Origin: Adenophora triphylla var. japonica
Lineage: Eukaryota > Streptophyta > Magnoliopsida > Asterales > Campanulaceae
Direction: 5' to 3'
Assembly: GCA_022495995.1 (NCBI GenBank)
Contig: JAFEMH010000751.1
Coordinates: forward strand, 558,001 to 622,000
Length of the DNA: 64,000 nt
Shown here: positions 21,113 through 31,785 of the stretch, piece after piece
How the letters are laid out: the number at the start of each line of letters is the position of its first letter
Position numbering within the stretch: the first letter of the stretch is position 1
Notes under the pieces: model-generated
The model's database searches: none
The model's input: only the letters and a program-made list of their open reading frames with translations
Told to the model about the DNA's origin: nothing
Made by a program: the position numbers and the translations under genes

Positions 21113-22284
21113 AAATCACAAACAGATCTCAGAAAATCCGGTCTCTTTAAGGACCATGCTTATACACCTTCCATCCTTCCGAATTCGACCTCGATATCAG
21201 TGGGCTTTCTCCTCAGGATTGATGAAAATATTTGCTCATATCAGCTTTGGCGGTTGACTAACCCGAACTTCAATAAAGGGTTTTAAGCAGCTTTGTGATC
21301 ATCACGAATAAGACAAGTTTTCAAGTGTCTCAACAAGTCTTCTATTTCTACATCATAGGAAGATAGAGCTAAACACCGTTTCGGTCAGCAGGGGCTTCCA
21401 TACACCTTTCCCCACCTTGTGATGCTTATACTCTCCCAAAAGAGTCAAACCTAAAGCGAGAGTGTCATACAGAACTCGGGATTCATTCCCACCCTCGAAA
21501 AATACGCCCCTGCACGTAAACACTTCCAAGTCTTGTCCAGCTACTGATTGACTGCGGTTTGAAACGATGGGTTGCTTCCTCGGCCACAAGATGACTTTGC
21601 CTGCGATGAAGCTGCATGGATTTGTCCTCAAGCTGGGGCTTTGGTTAAGGTGTCCCTCCGGCTCTCCTTACCAGATTCCCTCCAAGTTTGCTTTGCACTG
21701 TCAACTGGGGCTGCGCAAGCCGGGATCATTCTCTGTACTTTCTCTGCTGCTTGCTGTCTCAGGCGTGCGATATATTGTGTCCTCACTAGCAATGGACCTG
21801 CTGCAATCTGTACTCTCGGGAGCATCCCCGACTTGCCTAGCCGCGCCATATCATTTTTCCACCTCACGGGAGAGGGTCCACCTCATTATAAACACTTTCG
21901 TCCTGTACACAATCCCTCATAGCATAATGGCTACATACACATCCGCTTGTCAAACCACGCAAAAACCTCCCTACTTCCTATTCTCCCCAGCTGAGATGGA
22001 CTTGTGCAACAAAAGATTAATAATGCATAAGGAAGAGTCTAATAAAATGTAAAGAGCCTAGAGTGTTGTGTTTTCCCCCCGCAGGGTACAATAATCAAAG
22101 TGATCATAATCTGATTATGGGAGTTGTTCCTCAATCACAATCTGGACAAGGATTCCAAATCCTGCAGGTAGCCTACCCCGCCTTTGTCATCGTCGTCAGC
22201 ATCATCGAAAAGAGCCTCAGCTGCCCAGTCTCCAAGCATTGCTCGTCAAAAGGAGTTTCAGATGCCCATTAGCTTCGGCAAATT
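21113..22284 (+). other. E5 3' non-coding region, homologous to E8
   Basis: 21140-21500 aligns by eye with 63140-63510: shared strings include CCCGAAC, AAAGGGTTT, TTGTGATCAT, AGAGCTAAACA, GCTTCCATACAC and AAAGAGTCAAACCTAAAGCGA. Overlapping ORFs on both strands near 21570-22050 have no recognisable domain. Confidence 0.55.
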
Positions 22285-23310
22285 GCCCGTGTTGGATGGA
22301 GGCTTATCAGCAATCCCCGTGTTGGACGGAGGATTATAATTGCCCGTGTTGGACGGAGGTTTCATTACCATTCCCCGTGTCAAATGGAGGTTCATCATCG
22401 ATTGCCCGTGTTGGACGGAAAGTGTATCAAAATTCCTGTGTTGGACGGAAGCTTATCCTCAGATTACCCGTGTTGGACGGAGGCTTATCAGCAATCCCCG
22501 TGTTGGACGGAGGATTATAAGTGACCGTGTTGGACGGAGGTTTCATTACCATTCCCCGTGTCGGACGGAGATTCTTTATCAGTATCCTGTGTCGGACAGA
22601 AGGTTCATCAGTTCTCGTGTCGGACGGAGATTTTTTTTATCAACATCCTGTGTCGGACAGAAGGTTCATCAGTTCCCGTGTCGGACGGAGATTCTTCATC
22701 AATATCCCGTGTCGGACGGAAGGCTCATCAATATCCCGTGTCGGACGGAGGTTCATCATCAATTGCCCGTGTTGGACGAAGAATCATTAACAGAAGTCCG
22801 TGTTGGACGGAGAGTATTCCTCAGATTGCCCGTGTTGGACGAAGAATCATTATCAGAAGCCCGTGTTGGACGGAGAGCATTCTTCAGATTGCCCGTGTTG
22901 GACGAAGAATCATTAACAGAAGTCCGTGTTGGACGGAGAGTATTCCTCAAATTGCCCGTGTTGGACGAAGAATCATTATCAGAAGTCCGTGTTGGACGGA
23001 GAGTATTCCTCAGAGTGCCCGTGTTGGACGGTGAATCACCACCAAATCCCATGTTGGACGGAGGTTCTCTATCAAGCGCCCGTGTTGGACGGAAGTTTCA
23101 CCATCAATATCCCGTGTTGGACGGAGGTTTCATCATAAATGTCCTGGAAGTTTCACCATCAGATATCCCGTGTCGGACGGAAGGTTCATTATCAATGCCT
23201 GTGTAGGACAGGAGGTTCACCTAACACCTCGCGTTGGACGGAAGATTATCAAGAGCCCGTGTTGGATGGAGATTGATCATCAACAAATGCCCTTGTCAGA
23301 CAGCAGTAGC
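22285..23310 (+). repeat. 31-bp tandem array, about 33 units (E5 3' UTR)
   Basis: Each unit opens with CCCGTGTTGGACGGAGG or a variant; units are 26-34 bp, pairing into 60-62-bp dimers at 22765-23020. The 13-nt core CCGTGTTGGACGG has CCGT/ACGG arms. Variants CTGT...ACAG and CCTGT...ACAGG keep pairing. It sits between hairpins and polypurine tract, the known hypervariable 3' UTR of Tat elements. Confidence 0.88.
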
Positions 23311-23395
23311 ATCAGGTTCCCCGGCAGCTACAGGTAAGCACAGGAAAGGTATGAAAGCACATCTCTATCCTTTCTTGCTTCTTATTAGTTTCTCT

Positions 23396-23462
23396 CGAAC
23401 TACGACCGGCTTGATTCCCACCCAGGATACGTAGAATTCCTTTCTCCAAAGGTCCAGCCATC
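23396..23462 (+). other. Conserved hairpin, type 2 (E5, before 3' LTR)
   Basis: GAACTACGACCGGCTTGATT, CCCACCCAGGATACGTAG, then CCTTTCTCCAAAGG (a second stem) and TCCAGCCATCCG. Same layout as the copies at 54687 and 54952. Confidence 0.65.
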
Positions 23463-23568
23463 CGATTCCCCAGATTCACCTTGTAGCCCATTGCCTTATC
23501 CCCTGATGCTCATTGGGATTGGGCCTTATTTTATCGACAACCTCACTTTTTCCAAAAGTGACGTTGCC

Positions 23569-23577
23569 GAGGGGCTC
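23569..23577 (+). other. E5 polypurine tract
   Basis: GTTGCCGAGGGGCTC ends exactly at the LTR. The same GTTGCCGAGGGGCT precedes the 3' LTR of E6, supporting a plus-strand primer role. Confidence 0.65.
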
Positions 23578-23841
23578 TGTAAGTACGCCAATCCAATTCG
23601 CAATCCCTTTTTAGGTGCATTTTAAATGATAAAATTGCACTAAGGGGCGTTTTGGTAAATTCCCGGTCCGCTCCGAGACTTCCGGAAATATTTCATATGT
23701 TTCTCGCGAAGGAAGTGTATTTTGGTATTTTTCCCGGACAAAAGGACCTAAAAGGAATAAACTGCTTTGGGCTTTTAAAGAATTAACCCGGAATGTTCTA
23801 GATGTAGGTTTTGGCGCTAGAAATGGTTATGGACGTGGCCC

Positions 23842-23926
23842 GTCGTGCGACAGTTTGAGGCATGGAATTTGGGAGCAGGAGGTCGTGTGACCAAATAAAG
23901 CCATTTTCCCAATTTAAATATAAATA
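23842..23926 (+). promoter_or_regulatory. E5 promoter: palindrome pair and TATA box
   Basis: GTCGTGCGAC (23842-23851) and GGTCGTGTGACC (23881-23892) lie 68 and 27 bases before TATAAATA at 23919-23926. Confidence 0.6.
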
Positions 23927-25060
23927 CCAGTTTTGCGTTCATTTCAAGAGGCCACACAGTTCACACACTCACAACCTCACCCTTTCTCTCTCTATCCGGA
24001 TCTCTCTCCTCCCTCTCTCTCTATACGCAATTGCCTCCATTGCCGTCATCTTCTTCCTCACCCCAACTCTCTATCCCTAATCTCCTCAACCCAAACCAAT
24101 TCCTCTCTCAAAATCGCCAACTTCTCCACCGTCTTCTCCATCTCTCTAATCGCCAAACGACGACCCAAGCTCCTCAATCAACCGGCAATCTCCTCCAACC
24201 AATTCGCCGGCCAACCTCCTCCATCATCAACCTCAACCTCCTTCAATTCCCTCCTTCTCCGATTCCAACACCAATCGGCGAACAAACCAGTCCAACCCCA
24301 AATCAATCTCCACCACCGCCGCTCCTCAACCAAAGCCGTGAAGCCTTCTTCCCCTGTTCCGGATCTGAAGCTATTCACCCCTGCCTCTCTCTCTCTCTCA
24401 AACCCAGGCCATCTAACGCACAGGTGTTGTAAACTACGAAGTCAATTGGAGCCAAGTTGCTGTTTCAATTCGATCTGAGTTTCGAATTGTTCCGGAGCTG
24501 ATTAGAAGGATTTGATACCTAACGTGGTATCGAATTTGAGGACACTACGAGGGTAACAAATCTCAACCTTACTCTCTCTCTCTCTCTCTCTGTTTCTATG
24601 CGTGTTGCAACTGCCGTGGGTTGAATTTGCCGTGATGTAGAATCTGGTGTTTGGTTTTGTTACAACTTAAATTCAGCATGTAGTATGCTCTATTTAATTT
24701 GGTGATTCTATTTCTGTTGGCTGCGTAGTGCAAGCTAAATCGCTTATAGCGTAGAACTGAGTATTGGCTTTTGTGGTAGCTTCATTTTAGTATGTAGTAT
24801 ACTCTCGAGTTGTTTGGATGTTCTGATCGTTGGGATCTGTTTTTTTACGTTCATCGTAGTGATGATACTTGTTTTGCTCATGTGATTGAATGCGTTGTGC
24901 ATGAATTGTGCTAAGGTGAGCGTGGATCGTCTCATATCCACGTTCATCTAAGCTTGGATCTCTAAGGTCGTTGGGACTTGATTTCTATTTTTTGTTAATC
25001 TCGGATTGTTATTCATTTGTTGTAATCAATCTTTGTAAAAACCTGTGCAAAGGCCTTGTC

Positions 25061-25107
25061 GTGTCACGCGACACAACCTGTTCCCAGGTCCTGTGTCACG
25101 CGACACA
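25061..25107 (+). repeat. Two U5 palindromes in E5 LTR
   Basis: GTGTCACGCGACAC (25061-25074) and TGTGTCACGCGACACA (25092-25107), inverted-complement relatives of the three in E2 U5. Confidence 0.75.
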
Positions 25108-25474
25108 ATGAGCCCTCTGCAGCTGGTTATTTTTCAGTTGTAAGTATTGTTCCCCGATGTAAAGTGGGACGTGGCCTCCCAGAGTCAATGGCTTACAATT
25201 TGTATTTCCCCCTTGTTGAGCAATAAAACAAAGCACATTTATGCATTTTAATACATATCTTGTCATACACACTTTGCACACACTTTTGAATGATTTGAAT
25301 GTTGAATATTAGAAAGACTCGTCTACGGACGAGGCGTGTTGGGTGAACTCTCGGTTCTTCCCAACACGTAACTTGACCCCCGAACCCATTTTCTCTCTAA
25401 AAAAGGTTTTCAATGTTTCCTCTAAAACGGTGTGGCGACTCCTTTTATTTCTTTTGTCGGCGAGCGCACATTCA

Positions 25475-28400
25475 CGGTCCGATTTCATATCTCAAATCGC
25501 GACCTTCGCGGTCCAATCCTCAATCGAGACCCTCGAGGTCCGATTTCATATCTCAAATCTCGACCTTCGCGGTCCACTCCTCAATCGCGACCCTCACGGT
25601 CCGATTTCAAATCTCAAATCGTGACCTTCGCGGTCCACTCCTCAATCGCGACCCTCACGGTCCGATTTCAAATCTCAAATCTCGACCTTCGCGGTCCACT
25701 CCTCAATCATGACCCTCACGGTCCGATTTCAAATCTCAAATCGCGACCTTTCTCGGTCCGATTCTCAAGTTGTGACCTTAGTCGTCCAATCCTTAATCGT
25801 AACCCTCACGGTCCGATTCTCAAGACGCGGACTTAGTGGTCCAATCCACAATCGTGACCCTCATGGTCCAATTTCAAATAGTCGACCCCGACCTTCGCGG
25901 TCCAATTTCAAATCTCTAATCTCGACCTTCGCGGTCCGAACCTCAATTGCGACCCTCACGGTCCGATTTCAAATCTCAAATCGAGACCTTCGCGGTGCAC
26001 TCCTCAATCGCGACCCTCACGGTCCGATTTCAAATCTCAAATCTCGACCTTCGCGGTCCACTCCTCAATCGCGACCCTCACGGTCCAATTTCAAATCTCA
26101 AATCGCGACCTTTCTCGGTCCGATTCTCAAGTCGTGACCTTAGCGGTCCAATCCTTAATCGCTACCCTCACGGTCCGATTCTCAAGACGCGGCCTAAGCG
26201 GTCCAATCCTCAATCGTGTCCCTCATGGTCCAATTTCAAATAGTCGATCCCGACCTTCGCGGTCCGATTTCAAATCTCAAATCTCGACCTTCGCGGTCCA
26301 AACCTCAATCGCGACCCTCACGGTCCAATTTTAAATCTCAAATCGTGACCATCGCGGTCCACTCCTCAATCGCGACCCTCACGGTCCGATTTCAAATCAC
26401 AAATCTCGACCTTCACGGTCCACTCCTCAATCGCGACCCTCACGATCTTATTTCAAATCTCAAATCGCGACCTTTCTCGGTTCGATTCTCAAGTCGTGAC
26501 CTTAGCGGTCCAATCCTTATTCGCGACCCTCACGGTCCGATTCTCAAGACGTGGCCTTAGCGGTCCAATCCTCAATCGTGACCCTCATGGTCCAATTTCA
26601 AATAGTCAATCCCAACCTTCGCGGTCCGATTTCATATCTCAAATCGCGACCTTCGCGGTCCAATCCTCAATCGAGACCCTTGAGGTCCGATTTCAAATCT
26701 CAAATCTCGACCTTCGCGGTCCACTCCTCAATCATGACCCTCATGGTCCGATTTCAAATCTCAAATCGCGACCTTTCTTGGTCCGATTCTCAAGTCGTGA
26801 CCTTAGTCGTCCAATCCTTAATCGCAACCCTCACGGTCCGATTCTCAAGACGCGGACTTAGCGGTCCAATCCACAATCGTGACCCTCATGGTCCAATTTC
26901 AAATAGTCGACCCCGACCTTCGCGGTCCAATTTCAAATCTCTAATCTCAACCTTCGCGGTCCGAACCTCATTTGCGACCCTCACGGTCCGATTTCAAATC
27001 TCAAATCGTGACCTTCGCGGTCCACTCCTCAATCGCGACCCTCACGGTGCGATTTCAAATCTCAAATCTCGACCTTCGCGGTCCACTCCTCAATCGCGAC
27101 CCTCACGGTCCAATTTCAAATCTCAAATCGCGACCTTTCTCGGTCCGATTCTCAAGTCGTGACCTTAGCGGTCCAATCCTTAATCGCTACCCTCACAGTC
27201 TGATTCTCAAGACGCGGCCTAAGCGGTCCAATCCTCAATCGTGTCCCTCATGGTCCAATTTCAAATAGTCGATCCCGACCTTCGCGGTCCGATTTCAAAT
27301 CTCAAATCTCGACCTTCGCGGTCCAAACCTCAATCGCGACCCTCACGGTCCGATTTTAAATCTCAAATCGTGACCTTCGCGGTCCACTCCTCAATCGCGA
27401 CCCTCACGGTCCGATTTCAAATCTCAAATCTCGACCTTCGCGGTCCACTCCTCAATCGCGACCCTCACGATCTTATTTCAAATCTCAAATCGCGACCTTT
27501 CTCGGTTCGATTCTCATGTCGTGACCTTAGCGGTCCAATCCTTATTCGCGACCCTCACGGTCCGATTCTCAAGACGTGGCCTTAGCGGTCTAATCCTCAA
27601 TCGTGACCCTCATGGTCCAATTTCAAATAGTCAATCCCAACCTTCGCGGTCCGATTTCATATCTCAAATCGCGACCTTCGCGGTCCAATCCTCAATCGAG
27701 TCCATCGAGGTCTGATTTCATATCTCAAATCTCGACCTTCGCGGTCCACTCCTCAATCGCGACCCTCACGGTCCGATTTCAAATCTCAAATCGTGACCTT
27801 CGCGGTCCACTCCTCAATCGCGACCCTCACGGTCCAATTTCAAATCTCAAATCTCGACCTTCGCGGTCCACTCCTCAATCGCGACCCTCACGGTCCGATT
27901 TCAAATCTCAAATCGCGACCTTTCTCGGTCTGATTCTCAAGTCGTGACCTTAGCCGTCCAATCCTTAATCGCGACCCTCACGGTCCGATTCTCAAGACGT
28001 GGCCTTAGCGGTCCAATCCTCAATCGTGTCCCTCATGGTCCAATTTCAAATAGTCAATCCCGAACTTCGCGGTCCAAACCTCAATCGCGACCCTCACGGT
28101 TCGATTTCAAATCTCAAATTGTGACCTTCGCGGTCCACTCCTCAATCGCGATCCTCACGGTCCGATTTTAAATCTCAAATCGTGACCTTCGCGGTCCACT
28201 CCTCAATCGCGACCCTCACGGTCCGATTTCAAATATCAAATCTCGACCTTCGCGGTCCACTCCTCAATCGAGACCCTCACGGTCCAATTTCAAATCTCAA
28301 ATCGCGACCTTTCTCGGTCCGATTCTCAAGTCGTGACCTTAGCGGTCCAATCCTTATTCGCGACCCTCACGGTCCGATTCTCAAGACGTGGCCTTAGCGG

Positions 28401-30034
28401 TCCAATCCTCAATCGTGACCCTCATGGTCCAATTTCAAATAGTCAATCCCAACCTTCGCGGTCCGATTTCATATCTCAAATCGCGACCTTCGCGGTCCAA
28501 TCCTCAATCGAGACCCTCGAGGTCCGATTTCATATCTCGGTCCACTCCTCAATCGTGACCCTCACGGTCCGATTTCAAATCTCAAATCGTGACCTTCGCG
28601 GTCCACTCCTCAATCGCTACCCTCACGATCCGATTTCAAATCTCAAATCTCGACCTTCGCGGTCCACTCCTCAATCGTGACCCTCACGGTCCGATTTCAA
28701 ATCTCAAATCGCGACCTTTCTCGGTCCGATTCTCAAGTCGTCACCTTAGCTGTCCAATCCTTAATCACGACCCTCACGGTCTGATTCTCAAGACGCGGCC
28801 TTAGCGGTCCAATCCTCAATCGTCACCCTCATGGTCCAATTTCAAATAGTCGATCCCGACCTTCGCGGTCCGATTTCAAATCTCAAATCTCGACCATCGC
28901 GGTCCAAACCTCAATCGCGACCCTCTTGGTCCGATTTCAAATATCAAATCGTGACCTTCGCGGTCCACTCCTCAATCGCGACCCTCACAGTCCGATTTCA
29001 AATCTCAAATCTCGACCTTCGCGGTCCACTCCTCAATCTCGACCCTCACGGTCCAATTTCAAATCTCAAATCGCGACCTTTCTTCGTCCGATTCTCAAGT
29101 CGTGACCTTAGCGGTCCAATCCTTAATCGCGACCCCCACGGTCCGATTCTCAAGACGCGGCCTTAGCGGTCCAATCCTCAATCGTGACCCTCATGGTTCA
29201 ATTTCAAATAGTCAATCCCAACCTTCGCTTTCCGATTTCAAATCTCAAATCTCGACCTTCGCGGTCCAAACCTCAATCGCGACCCTCGCGGTCCGATTTC
29301 ATATCTCAAATCTCGACCTTCGCAGTCTACTCCTCAATCGCGACCCTCACGGTCCGATTTCAAATCTCAAATCGTGACCTTCGCGGTCCACTCCTCAATC
29401 GCGACCCTCACGGTCCGATTTCAAATCTCAAATCACCACCTTCGCGGTCCACTCCTCAATCGCGACCCTCACGGTCCGATTTCAAATTTCAAATCGCGAC
29501 CTTTCTCGGTCCGATTCTCAAGTCGTGACCTTAGCCGTCCAATCCTTAATCGCGACCCTCACGGTCCAATTCTCAAGACGCGGCCTTAGCGGTCCAATCC
29601 TCAATCGTGTCCCTCATGGTCCAATTTCAAATAGTCGATCCCGACCTTCGCGGTCCAAACCTCAATCGCGACCCTCACGTTTCGATTTCAAATCTCAAAT
29701 CGTGACCTTCGCGGTCCACTCCTCAATCGCGACCCTCACGGTCCGATTTCAAATCTCAAATCTCGACCTTCGCGGTCCAATCATCAATCGAGACCCTCAC
29801 GATCCGATTTCAAATCTCAAATCGTGACCTTCGCAGTCCACTCCTCAATCGCGACCCTCACGGTCCGATTTTAAATATCAAATCTCGACCTTCGCGGTCC
29901 ACTTCTCAATCGTGACCCTCACGGTCCGATTTCAAATCTCAAATCGCGACCTTTCTCGGTCCAATTCTCAAGTCGTGACCTTAGCCGTCCAATCCTTAAT
30001 CGCGACCCTCATGGTCCGATTCTCAAGACGCGGC
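25475..30034 (+). repeat. Satellite array, left part (30/59-bp units)
   Basis: The 59-bp unit is two half-units, GACCTTCGCGGTCCACTCCT and GACCCTCACGGTCCGATTTC with their tails. The core is GACC-N5-GGTC; N5 is TTCGC, CTCAC, TTAGC, CTCAT or the longer TTTCTC. A marker block with GACCTTTCTCGGTC recurs near 25747, 26110, 26469, 26770, 27135, 27497, 27914, 28310, 28717, 29076, 29504 and 29949, giving higher-order units of about 300-455 bp. The first three blocks repeat about 1025 bp later. Long open frames are stop-free repeats, not genes. Confidence 0.92.
30030..30034 (+). repeat. Target-site duplication of E6, left copy
   Basis: GCGGC directly before the 5' LTR; the second copy is 56842-56846. 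Joining the two restores the array string ACGCGGCCTTAG seen elsewhere in the array. Confidence 0.9.
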
Positions 30035-30273
30035 TGTAAGTACCCAAATCTGGCTCATGCCTTCCGGTTAAATTTCCCGGCAATTTCGGTAAGTTTCCCG
30101 ATAATTCCCCGGACCTTCCCAGTGTTCCGGAAATATTCCGGAACAGTTCCAAATCACATAAGGGCTGAAAGGGAAGCTTCCCAATTAAGAAACACGTTTT
30201 TCTTAATTGGGAGGAAAGTTCTAGAATTTGCCACCTTGCATGTTTCTAGAAATGCTGAGTCACAAGGGATAAT

Positions 30274-30348
30274 GCCGCACGGCTGCATTAGCTCAAGGTC
30301 TCTGGCCGCACGGCTTCATTAGCCTTATCCAGACTGCCTATAAATAGG
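30274..30348 (+). promoter_or_regulatory. E6 promoter: palindrome pair and TATA box
   Basis: GCCGCACGGC at 30274-30283 and 30305-30314, the second followed by TTCATTAGCC, then TATAAATAGG at 30339-30348. The same set stands at 55357-55429 in the 3' LTR, where the first copy is decayed. Confidence 0.62.
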
Positions 30349-30679
30349 GCCCTCCTCTACCCATTTTAATCATTAACAAAAAGCATAATACTATCATAAT
30401 ACGAAGAAGGTCCTCCCAAGAGCTGCTGGAAGCCCAAGAAGGTGAAGAAGAAGGCCAAGAAGCTACCTCCCTCCTCCTTGAAGATCCCAAGATCAATTCC
30501 TCCTCCGAGCTCCATCCAAAGAAGAAGAGGAAGCCATTGGTAACCTCGCACGCCCTAAACTTGCATCCTAATTACTTTATGTGATCCTAATTGCTCATTG
30601 CATTTCATACATTGCTATTATCTTGCTTGGGACTTGGTAGATTGAAGATCCTATCTTTATACCCCCTTTCCCCCTTTGC

Positions 30680-31060
30680 ATGCATTGGGCATCCTTTGCT
30701 ATTAAAGATGTAATATTTTGAATCAAAGGTGCATCCTTTGCACCTAAAAACCCCATTTTTCAATAAAAACATCATCTTCATGCATCCTTTGCATATAAAA
30801 ATCCAATCTTTATGATAAAAATGCATCATTTGCATATGAAAACATTTTTCAAGCATCCTATGCATTAAAGATCGTATCTTTATCCCAAATTAGCATCCTA
30901 TGCTTTTCAAAATACAATCTTCATGCATCCTTTGCATATTCAAATTCCAATTTCTTCATAAAATGCATCCTTTGCATAAAAATCATGTTTTTATGCATCA
31001 TTTGCAAATAAAGATCATTTCTTTAACTCAAATGCATCCTTTGCAACCCAAAAATGTAAT
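30680..31060 (+). repeat. GCATCCTTTGC hairpin repeats in E6 U5
   Basis: About ten copies of TGCATCCTTTGCA-like strings spaced 25-60 bp. Arms vary together: AGGTGCA...TGCACCT (30727-30745), ATGCA...TGCAT (several), AGCAT...ATGCT (30891-30903), while the TCCTT loop is nearly constant. Repeated in the 3' LTR at about 55760-56140. Confidence 0.72.
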
Positions 31061-31767
31061 CTTTTCATTAAAAATGTCATTTTTACATGCATTCCCCCAT
31101 GTCCCCATTAGCAACCTTGGAACGGACCGGTGTAAAAGATCCTATCTTTACATCGTTCCTTCCATAAAGGTTTCATAATTTCTTTAGAAAGGGACAACCT
31201 TGAACCCTATATCTCCGATTATCACTTAAGATGAGTATGAAGCATCTATATGAGCTCGACCGTCTTAAAGTGTAGGATTGATGGGCTAAGGACCCTCCTT
31301 TTCTAAAGAACCTCATCTTTGACTATAAAGGGAGTCATTCTCTCGATCACGCAAGTCCCAAGGTCCAAAAATGCGATGATCACAAGTCCAAGATGAGGAC
31401 GGGATCATAATCCCGAATACATAAAATCCAAGAAATCCCGAGCGACAACCAATAAATGGTTTGTACGTCCGGAAGATGACTAGGGACATTCCCTCCCTTT
31501 AATTTCAACACATGCACACAAGAAAGCACGCAAGCAAGCACGATTAATGGGATCTTGGGAGACTTGCTCCGGCAAGGCACCTTGGTTGAACGACGATCCG
31601 TTCTTCCCAAGGGGTAACTTAACCTCCGAACCCATAAAACCTTTTTTTCAAAGTTTTGAGGTAATCAAAATGGCGTGGCGACTCCGTTTTTCAAATTAAA
31701 CCGGATGTCTTCAAACTCGCGTGAATTTCCAAAATAAACAAAAAATTTGGGGCACACATTCACAGTT

Positions 31768-31785
31768 TGGCGACTCCGCTGGGGA
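31768..31785 (+). other. E6 primer-binding site (tRNA-Arg)
   Basis: TGGCGACTCCGCTGGGGA is an 18/18 reverse complement of the 3' end of plant tRNA-Arg(ACG) including CCA, three bases after the LTR. Confidence 0.92.

Larger units (their letters stand above)
20215..25474 (+). mobile_element. E5: 3' part of a Tat element with 3' LTR
   Basis: It contains a type 1 hairpin (21048), a 31-bp tandem array (22285-23310), a type 2 hairpin (23396), a polypurine tract and a 3' LTR. No gag-pol is present, so the coding part is either left of E3 (E3 inserted in E5) or deleted. Region 21050-21500 is homologous to 63061-63510 (E8). The LTR ends inside a satellite unit at 25474/25475. Confidence 0.72.
23578..25474 (+). 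repeat. E5 3' LTR (1897 bp)
   Basis: It starts TGTAAGTACGCCAA and ends CACATTCA. It is homologous to the E2 LTR. It holds a palindrome pair (23842-23851, 23881-23892), TATAAATA (23919-23926), a CT-rich stretch after the start site (23970-24020, 24566-24592) and two U5 palindromes (25061-25074, 25092-25107). Overlapping ORFs at 23860-24480 are low-complexity Pro/Ser frames, not genes. Confidence 0.82.
30035..31764 (+). repeat. E6 5' LTR (1730 bp)
   Basis: It starts TGTAAGTACCC, ends CATTCACA. It contains GCCGCACGGC twice, TATAAATAGG at 30339-30348 and, in R/U5, a field of GCATCCTTTGC hairpins (30680-31060). It matches 55117-56841 over its length. Confidence 0.92.

Noticed and set aside
22239..23206. 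288-codon frame over the 31-bp array
   Set aside because: A repeat translation (VLDGG/RVGRR periodicity) with overlapping frames on both strands; no start context or domain.
22285..23310. Regular 30-bp palindromic repeats resembling a CRISPR array
   Set aside because: Plant nuclear context, units abut with no unique spacers, no cas genes; it is a retrotransposon 3' UTR array.
23862..24478. 181- and 133-codon Pro/Ser-rich frames
   Set aside because: Overlapping low-complexity frames in CT-rich LTR leader; part of the E5 LTR.
25343..30034. Dozens of open frames (up to 203 codons) repeating RDPHGPISNLKSRPSRS
   Set aside because: They are the stop-free satellite read in three frames. The 59-bp unit is not a multiple of three, so frames rotate; no gene.
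31768..31785. tRNA-Arg or tRNA-Met gene fragments at the 18- and 12-base matches
   Set aside because: Only the 3' end complement is present, next to an LTR; these are primer-binding sites.
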